DNA of 44,475 nucleotides from Acidobacteriota bacterium (GCA_018268995.1 JAFDVL010000042.1:14073-58547); one strand, 5' to 3'; positions 1 to 10,208 are shown, numbered from the stretch's first letter. Made by a program: numbers and translations. The notes: generated by a model not told the origin, from the letters alone.

Positions 1-30
1 GCGACGTGGGTGACGGCTCCATACACTGAA
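1..30. repeat. Element A, truncated by the window edge
   Basis: The first 30 bases are identical to the right arm of the complete palindromic element at 34330-34442 (positions 34400-34429, containing GACGTGGGTGACGGCTCC), after which the match stops. The rest of the element would lie to the left of the window. Confidence 0.8.
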
Positions 31-111
31 CAAACTGAATGCAACAAAACGACTAGACGGTAGAACTGACGATACTGTAATAGTGAGAACCCCAGCAAAT
101 TCGTATATTAG

Positions 112-229
112 CTGAGGTGAAATTTTATAAGAATGCGCCGTATCGGCATCGTGCGAATGCGTTCGCCCGTCGCCGTGAATACGGCGTTCGCAATCGCGTG
201 CAAAATCGGCGGCAAGGCGGATTCTCCGC
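112..229 (-). pseudogene. Remnant of molybdopterin-subunit C-terminus (IorB-like)
   Basis: Read on the minus strand from the base after the LVIVD gene stop codon, one frame gives GESALPPIL, then ANAVFTATGERIRTMP, ending at TAA near 112. This matches the last ~30 residues of the intact molybdopterin subunit at 17795-20038 (GEPALPPIL ... NAIFTATGERVRTLP). It even keeps the Glu of the GEP motif, which is the catalytic Glu region in xanthine-dehydrogenase-type enzymes. No start codon, SD or rest of the gene is present, so I call it a decayed 3' fragment. The DNA similarity to 4570-4690 and 17815-17935 is obvious by eye. The fragment begins exactly where the neighbouring gene ends, which marks a recombination junction. 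Confidence 0.75.
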
Positions 230-2236
230 TTACTTTGCCGGGCGTTGCAGGATTTCTGCCAGCGCCTGCATTCGCTTCCCATCTACTGCGCTGTTTGACG
301 TCCGCGCGCGTTCTTTCAGCGAGCGAGCGAAGCTTTGGAGTTTGGCGCGGCCTTTTGTCAGACTCGAACTTTCAGCGGTTTGAATTGCGCTGCGCATGGC
401 AGTGATCTGATCGGCGGGCAAAGCTTGGGAGCGTTCCAACTGATCGAGATATGCTTTGGCGATGATCAGCTTGTTCGGCCACACGATCTTTTGCTGGTTC
501 TGTACATTGAGTTCCGCGACGCGCACGGTTTTCGCGGCATCAATTTCATTCTGGGTTAGCAACTCGCTGGGGCTGAGTTCAAAGATGTCCAGTCCGCGCG
601 CGATTTCTGACGAGTAGATATGACCGTTGTACCAGTACGTTGACCACGCGCCGCCCAGCACCAGCATCTTCGGATCAATCGCCCCACGGTCGAAATAGGC
701 AATCTCTACGGGACGGGATTCGTCGGTAAAATCCATCACAGAGATGCCGCCTTGATACCACGCCTGCACTTTGATGTCGCGTCCGGGAACAGGAACGAGT
801 GAGCCGTTGTGGGCGACGCAATTTTCGGTGTCGCTTTGTGCTGCGGGCATCTTGTAATAGCTCGCAAAATCCAGCTTGTTGTCGCGCAAACGAAAGATCG
901 CGTTCGCGCCCCACACATTCGGATCAGTCAGACGACAACGCGCGCCCATTCCGCCGCCCCATTCATCGGTGAAGACAACTTTTGTTCCGTCGTTTGAAAA
1001 CGAAGCCGAGTGCCAATAGGAATAGTTCGGGTCGTTGACGGCGTCTATGCGTTTTGGATTTACAGGGTCTTTGATGTCCAGCACGATTCCATTGCCGGAA
1101 CAAGCTCCGGCGGCCAGCCCAAGCGACGAGTAGACGGTAATATCGTGACACTGGTCACTGTCAGTGGGCTTCCCTGTGCCGTGCGAAGCGCCGCTCTTTA
1201 AGGCGTTGAGCGCGCCGGTACGCGGGTCCATAAAGACGCGCGGACTGGAAACGACTTTGGCATTCTGCGGCGCAGCGAGCGGGACTTTGATGACCTCAAT
1301 GCGAAACAGCGAGGTGTTCGGGTCTTTCTCCGGCGCTTCGGCGGAACAGCCGGGCAATTCTTCGCTTTGACGCACGAACGACGTGCCGGACACATAAATG
1401 TAGACGTTGTTTTTATCCTTTGGATCAACGACCAGCGTATGCGTGTGCGAGCCGCGACAGGTTTGGACGGCGGCGATTTGCTTGGGGCGCTGAATGTTGG
1501 AAATGTCGAAAATTCTCACGCCGCGAAATCGTTCTTTGTTTGGTGCAGGCAAGGTTGGTTTGTTCTCTTCTCCGGCTTTCGGTGGCGGCGGTGGCGGGAA
1601 TCCCTCGATGCTGCAATCGAGACGGCCATTCGGCTGCTCGACCGACATAAACATCAGGTTTTTGTACACCGACACATCGCCTTGCCCGCCCGGACAAACC
1701 ATTGACGTGACCAGTTTGGTCTTCGCGGGGTTAGAGATGTCAAAGATATTGACGCCATAAAAATTCCCTTGAAACAGGTATTTGCCCCGAAACGCGAGAT
1801 CAGAATTCGCAAATGCCAGTTGCGCCGTCACCAATCGAAATTGCTTCGGTATCATTGCCATTGCGGCACTCGGAATGCCCATCGCGCCGAGCGTTTTTGT
1901 TACTTTGGGATTGTCGGCATCGTCTGAGCCGAGTTGAAACGCGCTCGGTTTCTTGAACAGCATGAGATGCTTCAAGCCTTTCGCTATTTCTCCGGCGTCA
2001 TACAATCCCGGTGTCAGTTTGGCGCGCGGATCGTTGGCATCGGAGCCAGTCATGCCAGCAGGCAGCGGCGGCGCTTTTTCCGGCGCAAACGGATCATCCT
2101 GAGCTTTTTTCTGCTCTGTTTTCGGGTCTGCGGTTTTGGGTGGTTCCTGCGCTTGTATTGGAGACACACAACCCAACGACCAAAGCAGAGCGAGAGCGAA
2201 TAAACGAATCATTGAGGCAGGTACGTGTTTCATCAT
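230..2236 (-). CDS. Secreted LVIVD-repeat beta-propeller protein
   Basis: A 668-residue exported protein. Residues 1-30 form a signal peptide (hydrophobic stretch about 10-22, likely cut after IQAQ). The body shows LVIVD-type blades: GNFYGVNIFDISNP near 157-170, FRGVRIFDISN near 237-247, GNGIVLDIKDPVNP near 381-394, YQGGISVMDFTDESRP near 494-509 and IARGLDIFELSP near 545-556. A six-proline run lies near 214-219. This family is thought to form extracytoplasmic beta-propellers of unknown ligand. The start overlaps the DUF305 stop in ATGA, so the two are probably translationally coupled; a second ATG lies three bases downstream. The stop codon directly abuts a molybdo-oxidase remnant. Biological function is unknown; the fold call is firm. 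Confidence 0.88.
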   Translation of the reverse strand: MMKHVPASMIRLFALALLWSLGCVSPIQAQEPPKTADPKTEQKKAQDDPFAPEKAPPLPAGMTGSDANDPRAKLTPGLYDAGEIAKGLKHLMLFKKPSAFQLGSDDADNPKVTKTLGAMGIPSAAMAMIPKQFRLVTAQLAFANSDLAFRGKYLFQGNFYGVNIFDISNPAKTKLVTSMVCPGGQGDVSVYKNLMFMSVEQPNGRLDCSIEGFPPPPPPKAGEENKPTLPAPNKERFRGVRIFDISNIQRPKQIAAVQTCRGSHTHTLVVDPKDKNNVYIYVSGTSFVRQSEELPGCSAEAPEKDPNTSLFRIEVIKVPLAAPQNAKVVSSPRVFMDPRTGALNALKSGASHGTGKPTDSDQCHDITVYSSLGLAAGACSGNGIVLDIKDPVNPKRIDAVNDPNYSYWHSASFSNDGTKVVFTDEWGGGMGARCRLTDPNVWGANAIFRLRDNKLDFASYYKMPAAQSDTENCVAHNGSLVPVPGRDIKVQAWYQGGISVMDFTDESRPVEIAYFDRGAIDPKMLVLGGAWSTYWYNGHIYSSEIARGLDIFELSPSELLTQNEIDAAKTVRVAELNVQNQQKIVWPNKLIIAKAYLDQLERSQALPADQITAMRSAIQTAESSSLTKGRAKLQSFARSLKERARTSNSAVDGKRMQALAEILQRPAK

Positions 2237-2913
2237 TTGTCCTTGTCAGAAATTTTTTCCAGCATCGTTTGCATAATCCGAATTTCAGCGCGCTGGCCGC
2301 TGTCTACATCGGTGGCGAAATTGAATAATTCAGCATCCTGTCCGGCCCCCGCACTGTCGTGCAAATCTTTCACCATTGTCAACGCACCACCGTGATGCTG
2401 AATCATTCCGCTTAGAAAGAGTCGGTCGAACTCCGTGCCTTTGGCTTTGCGAAGTGCCTCCATCTGTTCAGCCGAAAGCATGCCGGGCATCAGGTCGTGC
2501 GACATATTTTTATGGTTCATGTGCATTTTGTGCATATCGTGCGAAGCATCGGCTACGGGCTGACCCCGCGCCACGAGCCAACGTTTCATAAACGCGATCT
2601 CGTCCGCCTGCGAATGGCTGATGCGCGCGCCCAATGACCGCACGTCTTTGTTTTCCGTGCGCGCTTCGATCAGCGCCGTCATCTCCACTGCCTGTGCGTG
2701 ATGCGTAATCATCCCTTGCATGAACTGCACATCCGCTGTGGACACGGGCGGTAACTTGGCCTTTGTCGAAGCGGGAAGCACGCGCGTCCCTTTCCCCGGC
2801 GCACCCGGTTGCACGACGACCGATTTCGCAGGCGCACGCTGCTGCGCAGCAACGCGGCTATAGGGAGCAATCAGTAGAAAACAAAACACAACGAAAACGA
2901 GTGAGCGGTTCAT
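2233..2913 (-). CDS. DUF305 protein with Met/His-rich metal-binding loop
   Basis: A 226-residue exported protein. The ATG at 2913 is chosen because it follows an AGGAGG Shine-Dalgarno and begins a normal signal peptide (1-24, VAAQ). Two DUF305 helical units are visible: MQGMITHHAQAVEM near 65-78 and FLSGMIQHHGGALTM near 166-180, with paired His and Met as in this ferritin-like family. The loop at 123-144 is very rich in His and Met (HDMHKMHMNHKNMSHD), suggesting copper or another soft metal as ligand. It is the first gene of a two-gene unit with the LVIVD propeller (4-base overlap), a pairing that suggests a joint periplasmic or surface role. The metal is inferred from residue composition, not shown. 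Confidence 0.9.
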   Translation of the reverse strand: MNRSLVFVVFCFLLIAPYSRVAAQQRAPAKSVVVQPGAPGKGTRVLPASTKAKLPPVSTADVQFMQGMITHHAQAVEMTALIEARTENKDVRSLGARISHSQADEIAFMKRWLVARGQPVADASHDMHKMHMNHKNMSHDLMPGMLSAEQMEALRKAKGTEFDRLFLSGMIQHHGGALTMVKDLHDSAGAGQDAELFNFATDVDSGQRAEIRIMQTMLEKISDKDK

Positions 2914-3276
2914 AAAGCTTGGAGCCTCCTGCGTCAAGCGGGTTGCGGCATTCTTTGGGAACCTGACCAAAGCCCAAATTGGGATGCTGCCCAAGTCGCT
3001 TGACGGCTACTTATAATTCATCATTCGTGATGCTGCGCTAATGTACTTCTTTACGCCGAATCGCTCAACTAATATTCAGGAAGCTCTGAAATGAAGCTGC
3101 GCTGTGTCATTGGCGCTCAGTTGGCCGAAGCCAAAAGCGGTGACTGTGTTTTGGTAGCTTCGTTGGCTGGACGTTGAATGGAACTGCGCTTTCGCTTATA
3201 TCATTTCTCTCTTATACGTGTGGGCTTCTTCCCGCTGTGCTGGTGTACAACCATTTCCATCATCGGAGCCATTGTT
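2914..3276. other. Divergent intergenic region, no gene seen
   Basis: This 363-base gap separates the minus-strand DUF305/LVIVD unit from the plus-strand amidohydrolase. It must hold both promoters, but I cannot pick convincing -35/-10 pairs. The AGGAGG of the DUF305 gene lies just inside its left edge. No repeat, RNA or conserved short ORF is evident. Confidence 0.5.
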
Positions 3277-4515
3277 ATGTTCGTTCGATTTCTCCTTGTA
3301 GCTGTTTTGCTGTTGTCGGTCGTGACAGTCACACGCCACGTGTTGGCAACAAAACAAACGCCCCAAACGGCTGCTGAAATTCTGGTACTAACGCACGCCA
3401 ATGTAATTGACGGCCTGAGTGCGCAGCCGATGCGCGATGCGACGGTCATCGTGCGCGCAGGCCGCATCGAAAGCGTTCTGACAGGCACAACGGCAACGCC
3501 TGCCAATGCGACAGTGATTGATTTGCAAGGCCGCTGGTTGTTGCCGGGATTGATTGACGCACATACGCACATTGCAGATTTGGCAGCGGCGCGGGCGGCG
3601 CTGGCTTCGGGCGTGACGACAGCGCGCAATATGGGCATTGAGCATTTCGTAGACATCGGCATGCGCCAATTGCATCGCAACGGACGCACCGACCTGCCTG
3701 AAATGCTCTCTGCCGGATACCACTTGTATCCGCAACCTGCCGAAGGATTGTTTCTCGATTTTCCGCAATTCCACGATTTGATGGCGGGACTCAGTGGCGC
3801 GGAGAATTTACGCCGAGTGACGCGGGCGCAACTCGAACGCGGCGTGGATTTCATCAAAGTTAACGCGACCGACCGCGCCGGACAAGCGCAATCAGACCCG
3901 CGCCAACAGCTTTACAGTGAAGCCGAATTGACGGCCATCGTCGAAGAAGCGCGCCGCGCCAACATCTTTGTGGCCGCGCACGCGCACGGCGATGAAGGCG
4001 CGCGGGCCGCTGTGCGCGCGGGCGTGCGCTCTATCGAACACGGCACGTACCTCAGTGAAGCTACGCTGGATGAGATGAAACGGCGCGGCACGTATTTGAC
4101 GCCGACGATTGCCACGATGGCCGAGATGCTGGAACCGCGCAACGGCGCTGTGTTGCAATTGCGCGGCAAACACATGGTTCCGCGTTTGCGCGAAGCCACG
4201 GCGCTGGCGTGGCGCAAAGGCGTCAAACTGCTGGCGGGGACGGACACCGATTACGGCGAGACCAGCAATTTCCGGCTGGCGCACGAATTGATGGAGCTGC
4301 AAGCAAGCGGCGTCACACCGATGGCGGCGTTGCAAGCGGCTACGTCCGTCGCAGCGGAATGCTTTGGACTGGCGCAGCGCACAGGCACGATCAACGCCGG
4401 ACTGGAAGCCGATCTGATCGTGATCGAACGCAACCCGCTCGATCATCTCGGCAACTTGCAGGATGTCTTGCTGGTCATCAACAATGGCCGCATCGCTATC
4501 AATCGCCTGCGCTAG
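3277..4515 (+). CDS. Secreted metal-dependent amidohydrolase
   Basis: A 412-residue protein of the amidohydrolase superfamily (imidazolonepropionase/prolidase-like). ATG 3277 follows GGAG and starts a signal peptide (MFVRFLLVAVLLLSVV). The usual metal ligands are in order: H96 and H98 in GLIDAHTHIA, K194 in DFIKVNATD (carbamylated Lys position), H235/H237 in VAAHAHGDE, H255 in IEHGTY and D323 in AGTDTDYG. The C-terminal strand region AGLEADLIVIERNP is the typical composite domain. These enzymes hydrolyse amide bonds in peptides or cyclic compounds; the substrate cannot be read here. An upstream in-frame ATG (3178) would add 33 residues in front of the signal peptide and is less likely. It stands alone on the plus strand, convergent with the pseudogene and propeller. 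Confidence 0.9.
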   Translation: MFVRFLLVAVLLLSVVTVTRHVLATKQTPQTAAEILVLTHANVIDGLSAQPMRDATVIVRAGRIESVLTGTTATPANATVIDLQGRWLLPGLIDAHTHIADLAAARAALASGVTTARNMGIEHFVDIGMRQLHRNGRTDLPEMLSAGYHLYPQPAEGLFLDFPQFHDLMAGLSGAENLRRVTRAQLERGVDFIKVNATDRAGQAQSDPRQQLYSEAELTAIVEEARRANIFVAAHAHGDEGARAAVRAGVRSIEHGTYLSEATLDEMKRRGTYLTPTIATMAEMLEPRNGAVLQLRGKHMVPRLREATALAWRKGVKLLAGTDTDYGETSNFRLAHELMELQASGVTPMAALQAATSVAAECFGLAQRTGTINAGLEADLIVIERNPLDHLGNLQDVLLVINNGRIAINRLR

Positions 4516-6158
<1,643 letters not shown>

Positions 6159-6180
6159 ATCAATAAACTCTCCTGTTTTT

Positions 6181-7092
6181 TTAGGCCAAATGTTTTTTCA
6201 AAAAGCTGATGACTTTATTTCTGATTTCATCCACGTCGTACATTGCGCCAAAGTGCGGCGCATCTTTCACGATGATTAACTCGCTCGGCACGCCGACAGC
6301 TTGCAGCCAGCCGTGCAGTAATTTCGATTGTTTGTTAGAAACGATGTCATCTTTCTCGCCGTGAATGATCAGAAAGGGCGGATCGTTTTTATCAACGTAA
6401 GTGACAGGGCTGGCGACTTTGGCTAAGTCCGGTCGCGCGAGCGGAGCGGCTCCGATCAACACGGCTTCAGGCGATTTCGGGTCGTCGCTGCTTTTCAACG
6501 AAGTCAATTCCGAGGGGCCGTAAAAATCCACGACTGCCTTAAAGCGAAACGCCTTCGTCGTGTTCGGCATAAAAAACGCGGCGACATTGTTGTTTTTCGA
6601 GAGTCCCATCAATGAAGCCAGATGCCCGCCCGCCGAAAATCCCATCACGGCAAAGCGCGTGCGATCCAATTTGTATTTATCGGCGTTGTCGTACAGAAAC
6701 GAAGCCGCGCGATTGCAATCCTGAATGAGCGCGGGAAACGCAGCTTGTGTAGCCAGCCGATAATCAATCGAAGCCAACGCGAAACCGCTGCTGACGATTT
6801 CCGCAATGGTCTTTTTCATGTAGCCCATATCGGCGTACTTATCGTTGGAAATCCAACCACCGCCATGCACAAAAATGACCAGGGGAACTTTACCTTGCGC
6901 ATTCGTGGGCAAATAGAGGTCTAACAGATGCCTGGGGTCAGCATCATTGTTGTAAGGCACGTTCTCGTGAATGACGGTTCCTTTGGGAAATACATTGACG
7001 TAAGGATTGGGCTTTTGCCCAAAGATCAACAATGACGACAGTAGCATCCAGACCGCGACGAGTAGGTATTTGTTTTTCATGCGATAGTCCAT
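6181..7092 (-). CDS. Secreted alpha/beta-hydrolase esterase
   Basis: A 303-residue alpha/beta hydrolase of the BD-FAE/carboxylesterase type. A hydrophobic N-terminus (KYLLVAVWMLLSSLLIFG) acts as signal peptide or anchor. The oxyanion motif HGGGW is at 76-80, the nucleophile S153 is in GFSAGGHLA, the acid is D248 or D249 in GEKDDIVSN and the base is H280 in DAPHFGA. These enzymes cleave short acyl or feruloyl/acetyl esters, often on plant polysaccharides; the substrate here is unknown. The start is uncertain: ATG 7080 (MKNKYLL) looks more like a signal-peptide start than ATG 7092, and neither has a clear SD. It lies upstream of the PQQ-like propeller on the same strand. Confidence 0.88.
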   Translation of the reverse strand: MDYRMKNKYLLVAVWMLLSSLLIFGQKPNPYVNVFPKGTVIHENVPYNNDADPRHLLDLYLPTNAQGKVPLVIFVHGGGWISNDKYADMGYMKKTIAEIVSSGFALASIDYRLATQAAFPALIQDCNRAASFLYDNADKYKLDRTRFAVMGFSAGGHLASLMGLSKNNNVAAFFMPNTTKAFRFKAVVDFYGPSELTSLKSSDDPKSPEAVLIGAAPLARPDLAKVASPVTYVDKNDPPFLIIHGEKDDIVSNKQSKLLHGWLQAVGVPSELIIVKDAPHFGAMYDVDEIRNKVISFLKKHLA

Positions 7093-7137
7093 TTTAGAGG
7101 TGATTGAGTGAATCCAAACAACTGCACGTTCCCTATC

Positions 7138-7587
7138 TTACTTCACCATTTCGATTATTGCCTTAACCGAGCCGGGCGCGCCAAAGGCTTCCATCTCGCC
7201 GTCTATCTTTCCGAGGATGACGAGTCCGCTTGAGTAACCGAAATCTCGATAAAAAATCGCCAGATTCCCCCACGGGGCGTAATAAGCAATGTCTCCGACA
7301 GAAGGATCGCTGCCCGCAGGCGCGCCTTGGGTGGATAATCTTTTCGGCAGATCGCTGATTTTTTCGGTCCCCGCATAATCTTCCAAAACAAGAGTCAGCG
7401 GCAGCAGCGAAACGAAATCCCGCGCGGCTTCGCTGTCGGTCAAAGCGGCTGTCACGACCTTTTCCCCAATGGTTATTCTGATCTTCATCTCCTCTGCCTT
7501 TTTATTTGCTACTTCATTCGCCTGCGCAGGCGGCATGCGGTTGACCGTATCTTTTCCGGCGGCGCAACCAATTTGACTAACAAACAT
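7138..7587 (-). CDS. Cyclophilin-like fold lipoprotein (5' end unclear)
   Basis: The C-terminal ~115 residues match the cyclophilin-like family: MKIRITIGEKVVTAAL, DFVSLLPLTLVLEDYAGTE, GDIAYYAPWGNLAIFYRDFG, LVILGKIDGEMEAF. This fold resembles cyclophilin but lacks an evident prolyl-isomerase site; its function is unknown. From ATG 7587 only seven residues precede Cys8 (SQIGC), too short for a signal peptide. Reading the same frame further upstream gives KLLCEQLLCSALAMFVSQIGC, an excellent lipoprotein signal, but it has no ATG. The ATG at 7618, which does have a GGAGGG SD, is in another frame and stops after 13 codons. Either a non-ATG start is used or a one-base frameshift has occurred near 7600. 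Confidence 0.75.
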   Translation of the reverse strand: MFVSQIGCAAGKDTVNRMPPAQANEVANKKAEEMKIRITIGEKVVTAALTDSEAARDFVSLLPLTLVLEDYAGTEKISDLPKRLSTQGAPAGSDPSVGDIAYYAPWGNLAIFYRDFGYSSGLVILGKIDGEMEAFGAPGSVKAIIEMVK

Positions 7588-7773
7588 CGCCAGCGCCGAA
7601 CATAACAGTTGCTCGCATAATAATTTCCCTCCGATTATTTTCCTCAGTGGGAAGTTTACGCCCGATGAACATTGCTGTCGCAGGTGTTCTTGCTCAAGCT
7701 GGGGCGATCTTGCTCGAAACCGCTGAAGGCAAGGCGTGATTGGGACTTGGCTGAAATTTGCAGTGAGGCGGGA

Positions 7774-7945
7774 ATTACCGCTGCCGCCGGTAATCGCTCG
7801 GAGAAAGGCCGGTTTCTCGGCGAAAGAGCTTGGCGAAATGGCTGGGATCAGCGTAGCTCACTTCCAGCGCAACCTCCACTATCTTCTTCTTCGTCGCGCA
7901 GCAGGTGTCGCGCCAAGCTCATCCGTAAATTGATATGCGCTCTAG
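7774..7945 (-). pseudogene. Frameshifted AraC-family C-terminal fragment
   Basis: On the minus strand the segment reads HINLRMSLARHLLRDE, shifts frame, then reads KKKIVEVALEVSYADPSHF and AKLFRRETGLSPSDYRRQR before TAA at 7774. This is the last ~55 residues of the intact AraC regulator at 10771-11676 (HLNLRMNHARQLL ... ALEVGYTDPSHF ... LSPSDYRRQR), including the same terminal residues and stop. The N-terminal sensor half and first helix-turn-helix are missing. With the intact gene it brackets the MarR-SDR-MDR-PaaI operon as direct repeats about 3 kb apart. It is non-functional. Confidence 0.85.
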
Positions 7946-7958
7946 TCAGACAACCAGC

Positions 7959-8333
7959 TTACTTCGAGAGTACGTGACTGGTTGTGACATCTGCCAGCAG
8001 CTTGTCCCCATCACCATACACCGATGTTCGTACGACGCTCACCGTCCGGCCCCGCTTCACGAATTCCGAGACGGCTCGCAATGACCCCGCGCGCTGGTTC
8101 CCGACGAAGTTGGCGTTGAGCGATATTCCGAGCGGAAATCCCGTCATTCCTGGCCTCGCTTCCGCTGGCCCCAGCACGAGAACCGTCGCGGTGACGTCGG
8201 CTAGCCACAGCATCGCTCCGGCATGGATGACGCCGAACGGGTTGAGCATGCCAGAGTGGATCGGCATCTCGGAGACGACACGATCATCATTGCGTTCGAT
8301 GACTGTAAATTCTATGTCTCCTTCAAATTTCAT
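7959..8333 (-). CDS. PaaI-type hotdog thioesterase
   Basis: A 124-residue hotdog-fold protein of the PaaI/YbgC-like acyl-CoA thioesterase group. The signature is PFGVIHAGAMLWLADVTAT (residues about 32-50), giving the Asn/His-containing turn and central helix; the C-terminal strands RTVSVVRTSVYGDGDKLLADVTTSHVL complete the fold. I chose ATG 8333, which has GAGGTG at good spacing. A GTG at 8339 would give a GTGA overlap with the upstream gene. It is the last gene of the MarR-SDR-MDR-PaaI operon, so it probably hydrolyses an acyl-CoA or acts on a product of the two oxidoreductases. The substrate is not readable. Confidence 0.87.
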   Translation of the reverse strand: MKFEGDIEFTVIERNDDRVVSEMPIHSGMLNPFGVIHAGAMLWLADVTATVLVLGPAEARPGMTGFPLGISLNANFVGNQRAGSLRAVSEFVKRGRTVSVVRTSVYGDGDKLLADVTTSHVLSK

Positions 8334-8335
8334 AT

Positions 8336-9337
8336 TCACCTCATCTGCACAACGACTTTGCCCTTGGCGCGGCCTTTCTCAAGATAAGCCAGTGCCTCCT
8401 TCGCTTGATCGAACGGAAACACCTTGTCAATTACCGGGCGGATGCGTCCCGCCTCAAGCAGTTCGCCGATCTCCGCGAGTTGGCCGCCATCTGGACGCAC
8501 GAACAGAAATGAATACTCAATGACGCGTTTCCTGGCGAGGCGAATGATCTTACGGCTCAGCAACCCGAACACGAACACCAGGAAAAAATTCATGCCGCGC
8601 GCACGCGCGAACGCGGCGTCCGGTGGCCCGATGAGTGAGACAACGGTGCTGTTGGGCTTCAGAATACGCAGGGATTTTTCGAGCGCATCGCCCTTGACCG
8701 TGCCCAGCACGGCATCGTAATCCCGCAGCACCTCCTCAAATTCCTGCTGCTTGTAATCAATCACCTCATCGGCTCCGAGGCTCCGCACCAGTTCGACATT
8801 CCCCGTGCTTGTGGTCGTCCCGACCTTTGCTCCGAGGTGTTTCGCAAGTTGGATGGCGAACGTGCCAATGCCGCCGGAGCCTGCGGGGATGAACAGCTTT
8901 TGTCCGCGTCTGAGACGCATGCGCTCTTTGATCGCTTGCCAGGTCGTCAATCCGACCATCGGGATCGAGGCCGCTTGCACGAAGTCCAGCTTGGTCGGTT
9001 TGAGCGCGGCGGCACTCTCGGGCACGACGGCGAACTCAGCGAGCGAGCCAATACCCAAATCGAAGATGCTGGCGAACACGGCATCGTCCGGCTTGAAGCG
9101 CGTTACGCGACTTCCCACCTCCACCACGACACCCGCCAAATCGCTGCCCAACGTGGCTGGCAACTGAAATCGGAGCATGGCCTTAAACGTTCCTTTCGGA
9201 ATCATGTTATCAATCGGATTCAGGCCAACGGCGTGGACCTGGACGAGTATTTCGTTCGGCTTTGGCACGGGCTGGGAGACATCCGTGAAAGTAATTTGAT
9301 CGGGCTTTCCATAACGTTTGAAGACGAGTGCTTTCAT
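8336..9337 (-). CDS. NADP-dependent MDR oxidoreductase (quinone-reductase-like)
   Basis: A 333-residue medium-chain dehydrogenase/reductase without catalytic zinc cysteines, hence of the quinone oxidoreductase / enoyl-reductase-like type. The N-terminal GroES-like domain shows VGLNPIDNMIPKG and the GSDLAGVVVEVG turn. The Rossmann motif is PAGSGGIGTFAIQLAK at about 151-166, followed by GADEVIDYKQQEFEEVL. The C-terminal LEKGRAKGKVVVQ is typical. It would transfer hydride from NADPH to an activated double bond or quinone. It starts 3 bases after the SDR stop and overlaps the PaaI gene start, so it is a middle gene of a tightly packed operon under the MarR-type regulator. Confidence 0.9.
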   Translation of the reverse strand: MKALVFKRYGKPDQITFTDVSQPVPKPNEILVQVHAVGLNPIDNMIPKGTFKAMLRFQLPATLGSDLAGVVVEVGSRVTRFKPDDAVFASIFDLGIGSLAEFAVVPESAAALKPTKLDFVQAASIPMVGLTTWQAIKERMRLRRGQKLFIPAGSGGIGTFAIQLAKHLGAKVGTTTSTGNVELVRSLGADEVIDYKQQEFEEVLRDYDAVLGTVKGDALEKSLRILKPNSTVVSLIGPPDAAFARARGMNFFLVFVFGLLSRKIIRLARKRVIEYSFLFVRPDGGQLAEIGELLEAGRIRPVIDKVFPFDQAKEALAYLEKGRAKGKVVVQMR

Positions 9338-9340
9338 AGA

Positions 9341-10156
9341 TCAGTCCAGTTGAAATTGTTTGCGAAAACTCTTGTCGAACATGCCAGCGGGAACAAAGCG
9401 GCGCAGCCGACTCAGCGTGATTCCTTTGCCGACCGGATAACGCAGCCGGGGTGATGTTGCAGTCAGCGCATGGTGGACGGCGTCAGCCACAATGCGGGGA
9501 TCATCTCCCTGTTCGATACTCTGCTCTACCAGGTCGTTTACCCGCTTCCGTTCATCGGCATAAACCTCAAGGGCCACCCGCGAGTACCTGGTGTTGCCGG
9601 TGATTTTTGACTTCGTATAGGCTGGCTGGACTAACAGCGCGCGCACGCCGAATCGTCTGACTTCGTGATCCAGCGACTCGGTGTATCCATCCAGGGCGTG
9701 TTTGCTCGCGGCGTAAATTCCCATATACGGCGCGGGGAGAAAGCCGACCACGGAACTGATGTTGACGATTCGACCATAGCCGTTTTGCCGCATGCCCGGC
9801 AGAATCGCGTTTGTCACACGCAGCACCCCGAAGAAATTGGTTTCAAACTGCTGCCGGGCCTCCTCCAGACTTGTCTCCTCCAAAGCGCCGAACGCTGCGT
9901 AACCAGCGTTGTTGACCAGGCATTGAATCGGCCCGGCCTTCTGCACAATGCTTTGAACCGCCTCGTTCACGCTGGAATCATCCGTCACCTCCAGGCGAAT
10001 GATTTCAACGCCGCGAATAGGTTTCGCGGATTGCGGGTCGCGCACCGTGCCGAATACGCGCGCGCCTTGTTCCGCGAGTAGCTGGGCGATTTCCCGACCG
10101 ATGCCGGAGGAAACTCCGGTGACTAATGTGGTTTTGTTTGCTAGTGAAGTGTGCAT
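9341..10156 (-). CDS. Short-chain dehydrogenase/reductase
   Basis: A 271-residue classical SDR. The cofactor motif TGVSSGIG is at 13-20, NNAG at 82-85, the catalytic triad is S134 or S135, Y148 and K152 (YAASK). R/D spacing after the third strand (TVRDPQ) suggests NADP preference. I chose ATG 10156; a GTG two codons upstream is also possible. The start codon lies inside a near-palindromic AGTGTGCATATACACAAT that closely resembles a site ahead of the marR-like gene, so a bound repressor would block translation initiation or RNA polymerase. It follows the MarR gene by about 50 bases. The substrate is unknown. Confidence 0.9.
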   Translation of the reverse strand: MHTSLANKTTLVTGVSSGIGREIAQLLAEQGARVFGTVRDPQSAKPIRGVEIIRLEVTDDSSVNEAVQSIVQKAGPIQCLVNNAGYAAFGALEETSLEEARQQFETNFFGVLRVTNAILPGMRQNGYGRIVNISSVVGFLPAPYMGIYAASKHALDGYTESLDHEVRRFGVRALLVQPAYTKSKITGNTRYSRVALEVYADERKRVNDLVEQSIEQGDDPRIVADAVHHALTATSPRLRYPVGKGITLSRLRRFVPAGMFDKSFRKQFQLD

Positions 10157-10165
10157 ATACACAAT
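10148..10165. promoter_or_regulatory. Candidate MarR operator over the SDR start
   Basis: AGTGTGCATATACACAAT is nearly self-complementary and shares the 12 bases GTGTATATGCAC (reverse strand) with the site at 10653-10669. MarR proteins typically bind palindromes of 16-20 bases in or near their own promoters. Just to the right, TTTATTGCCA occurs twice (10165-10174 and 10176-10185), 11 bases apart, possibly a second protein site. Confidence 0.6.
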
Positions 10166-10208
10166 TTATTGCCAGTTTATTGCCACGAAGGCATTTAGGG
10201 TTATTGGG

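Noticed and set aside
7736..7933. Plus-strand frame over the AraC remnant
   Set aside because: The minus-strand match to the AraC C-terminus, including the stop codon, explains the sequence.
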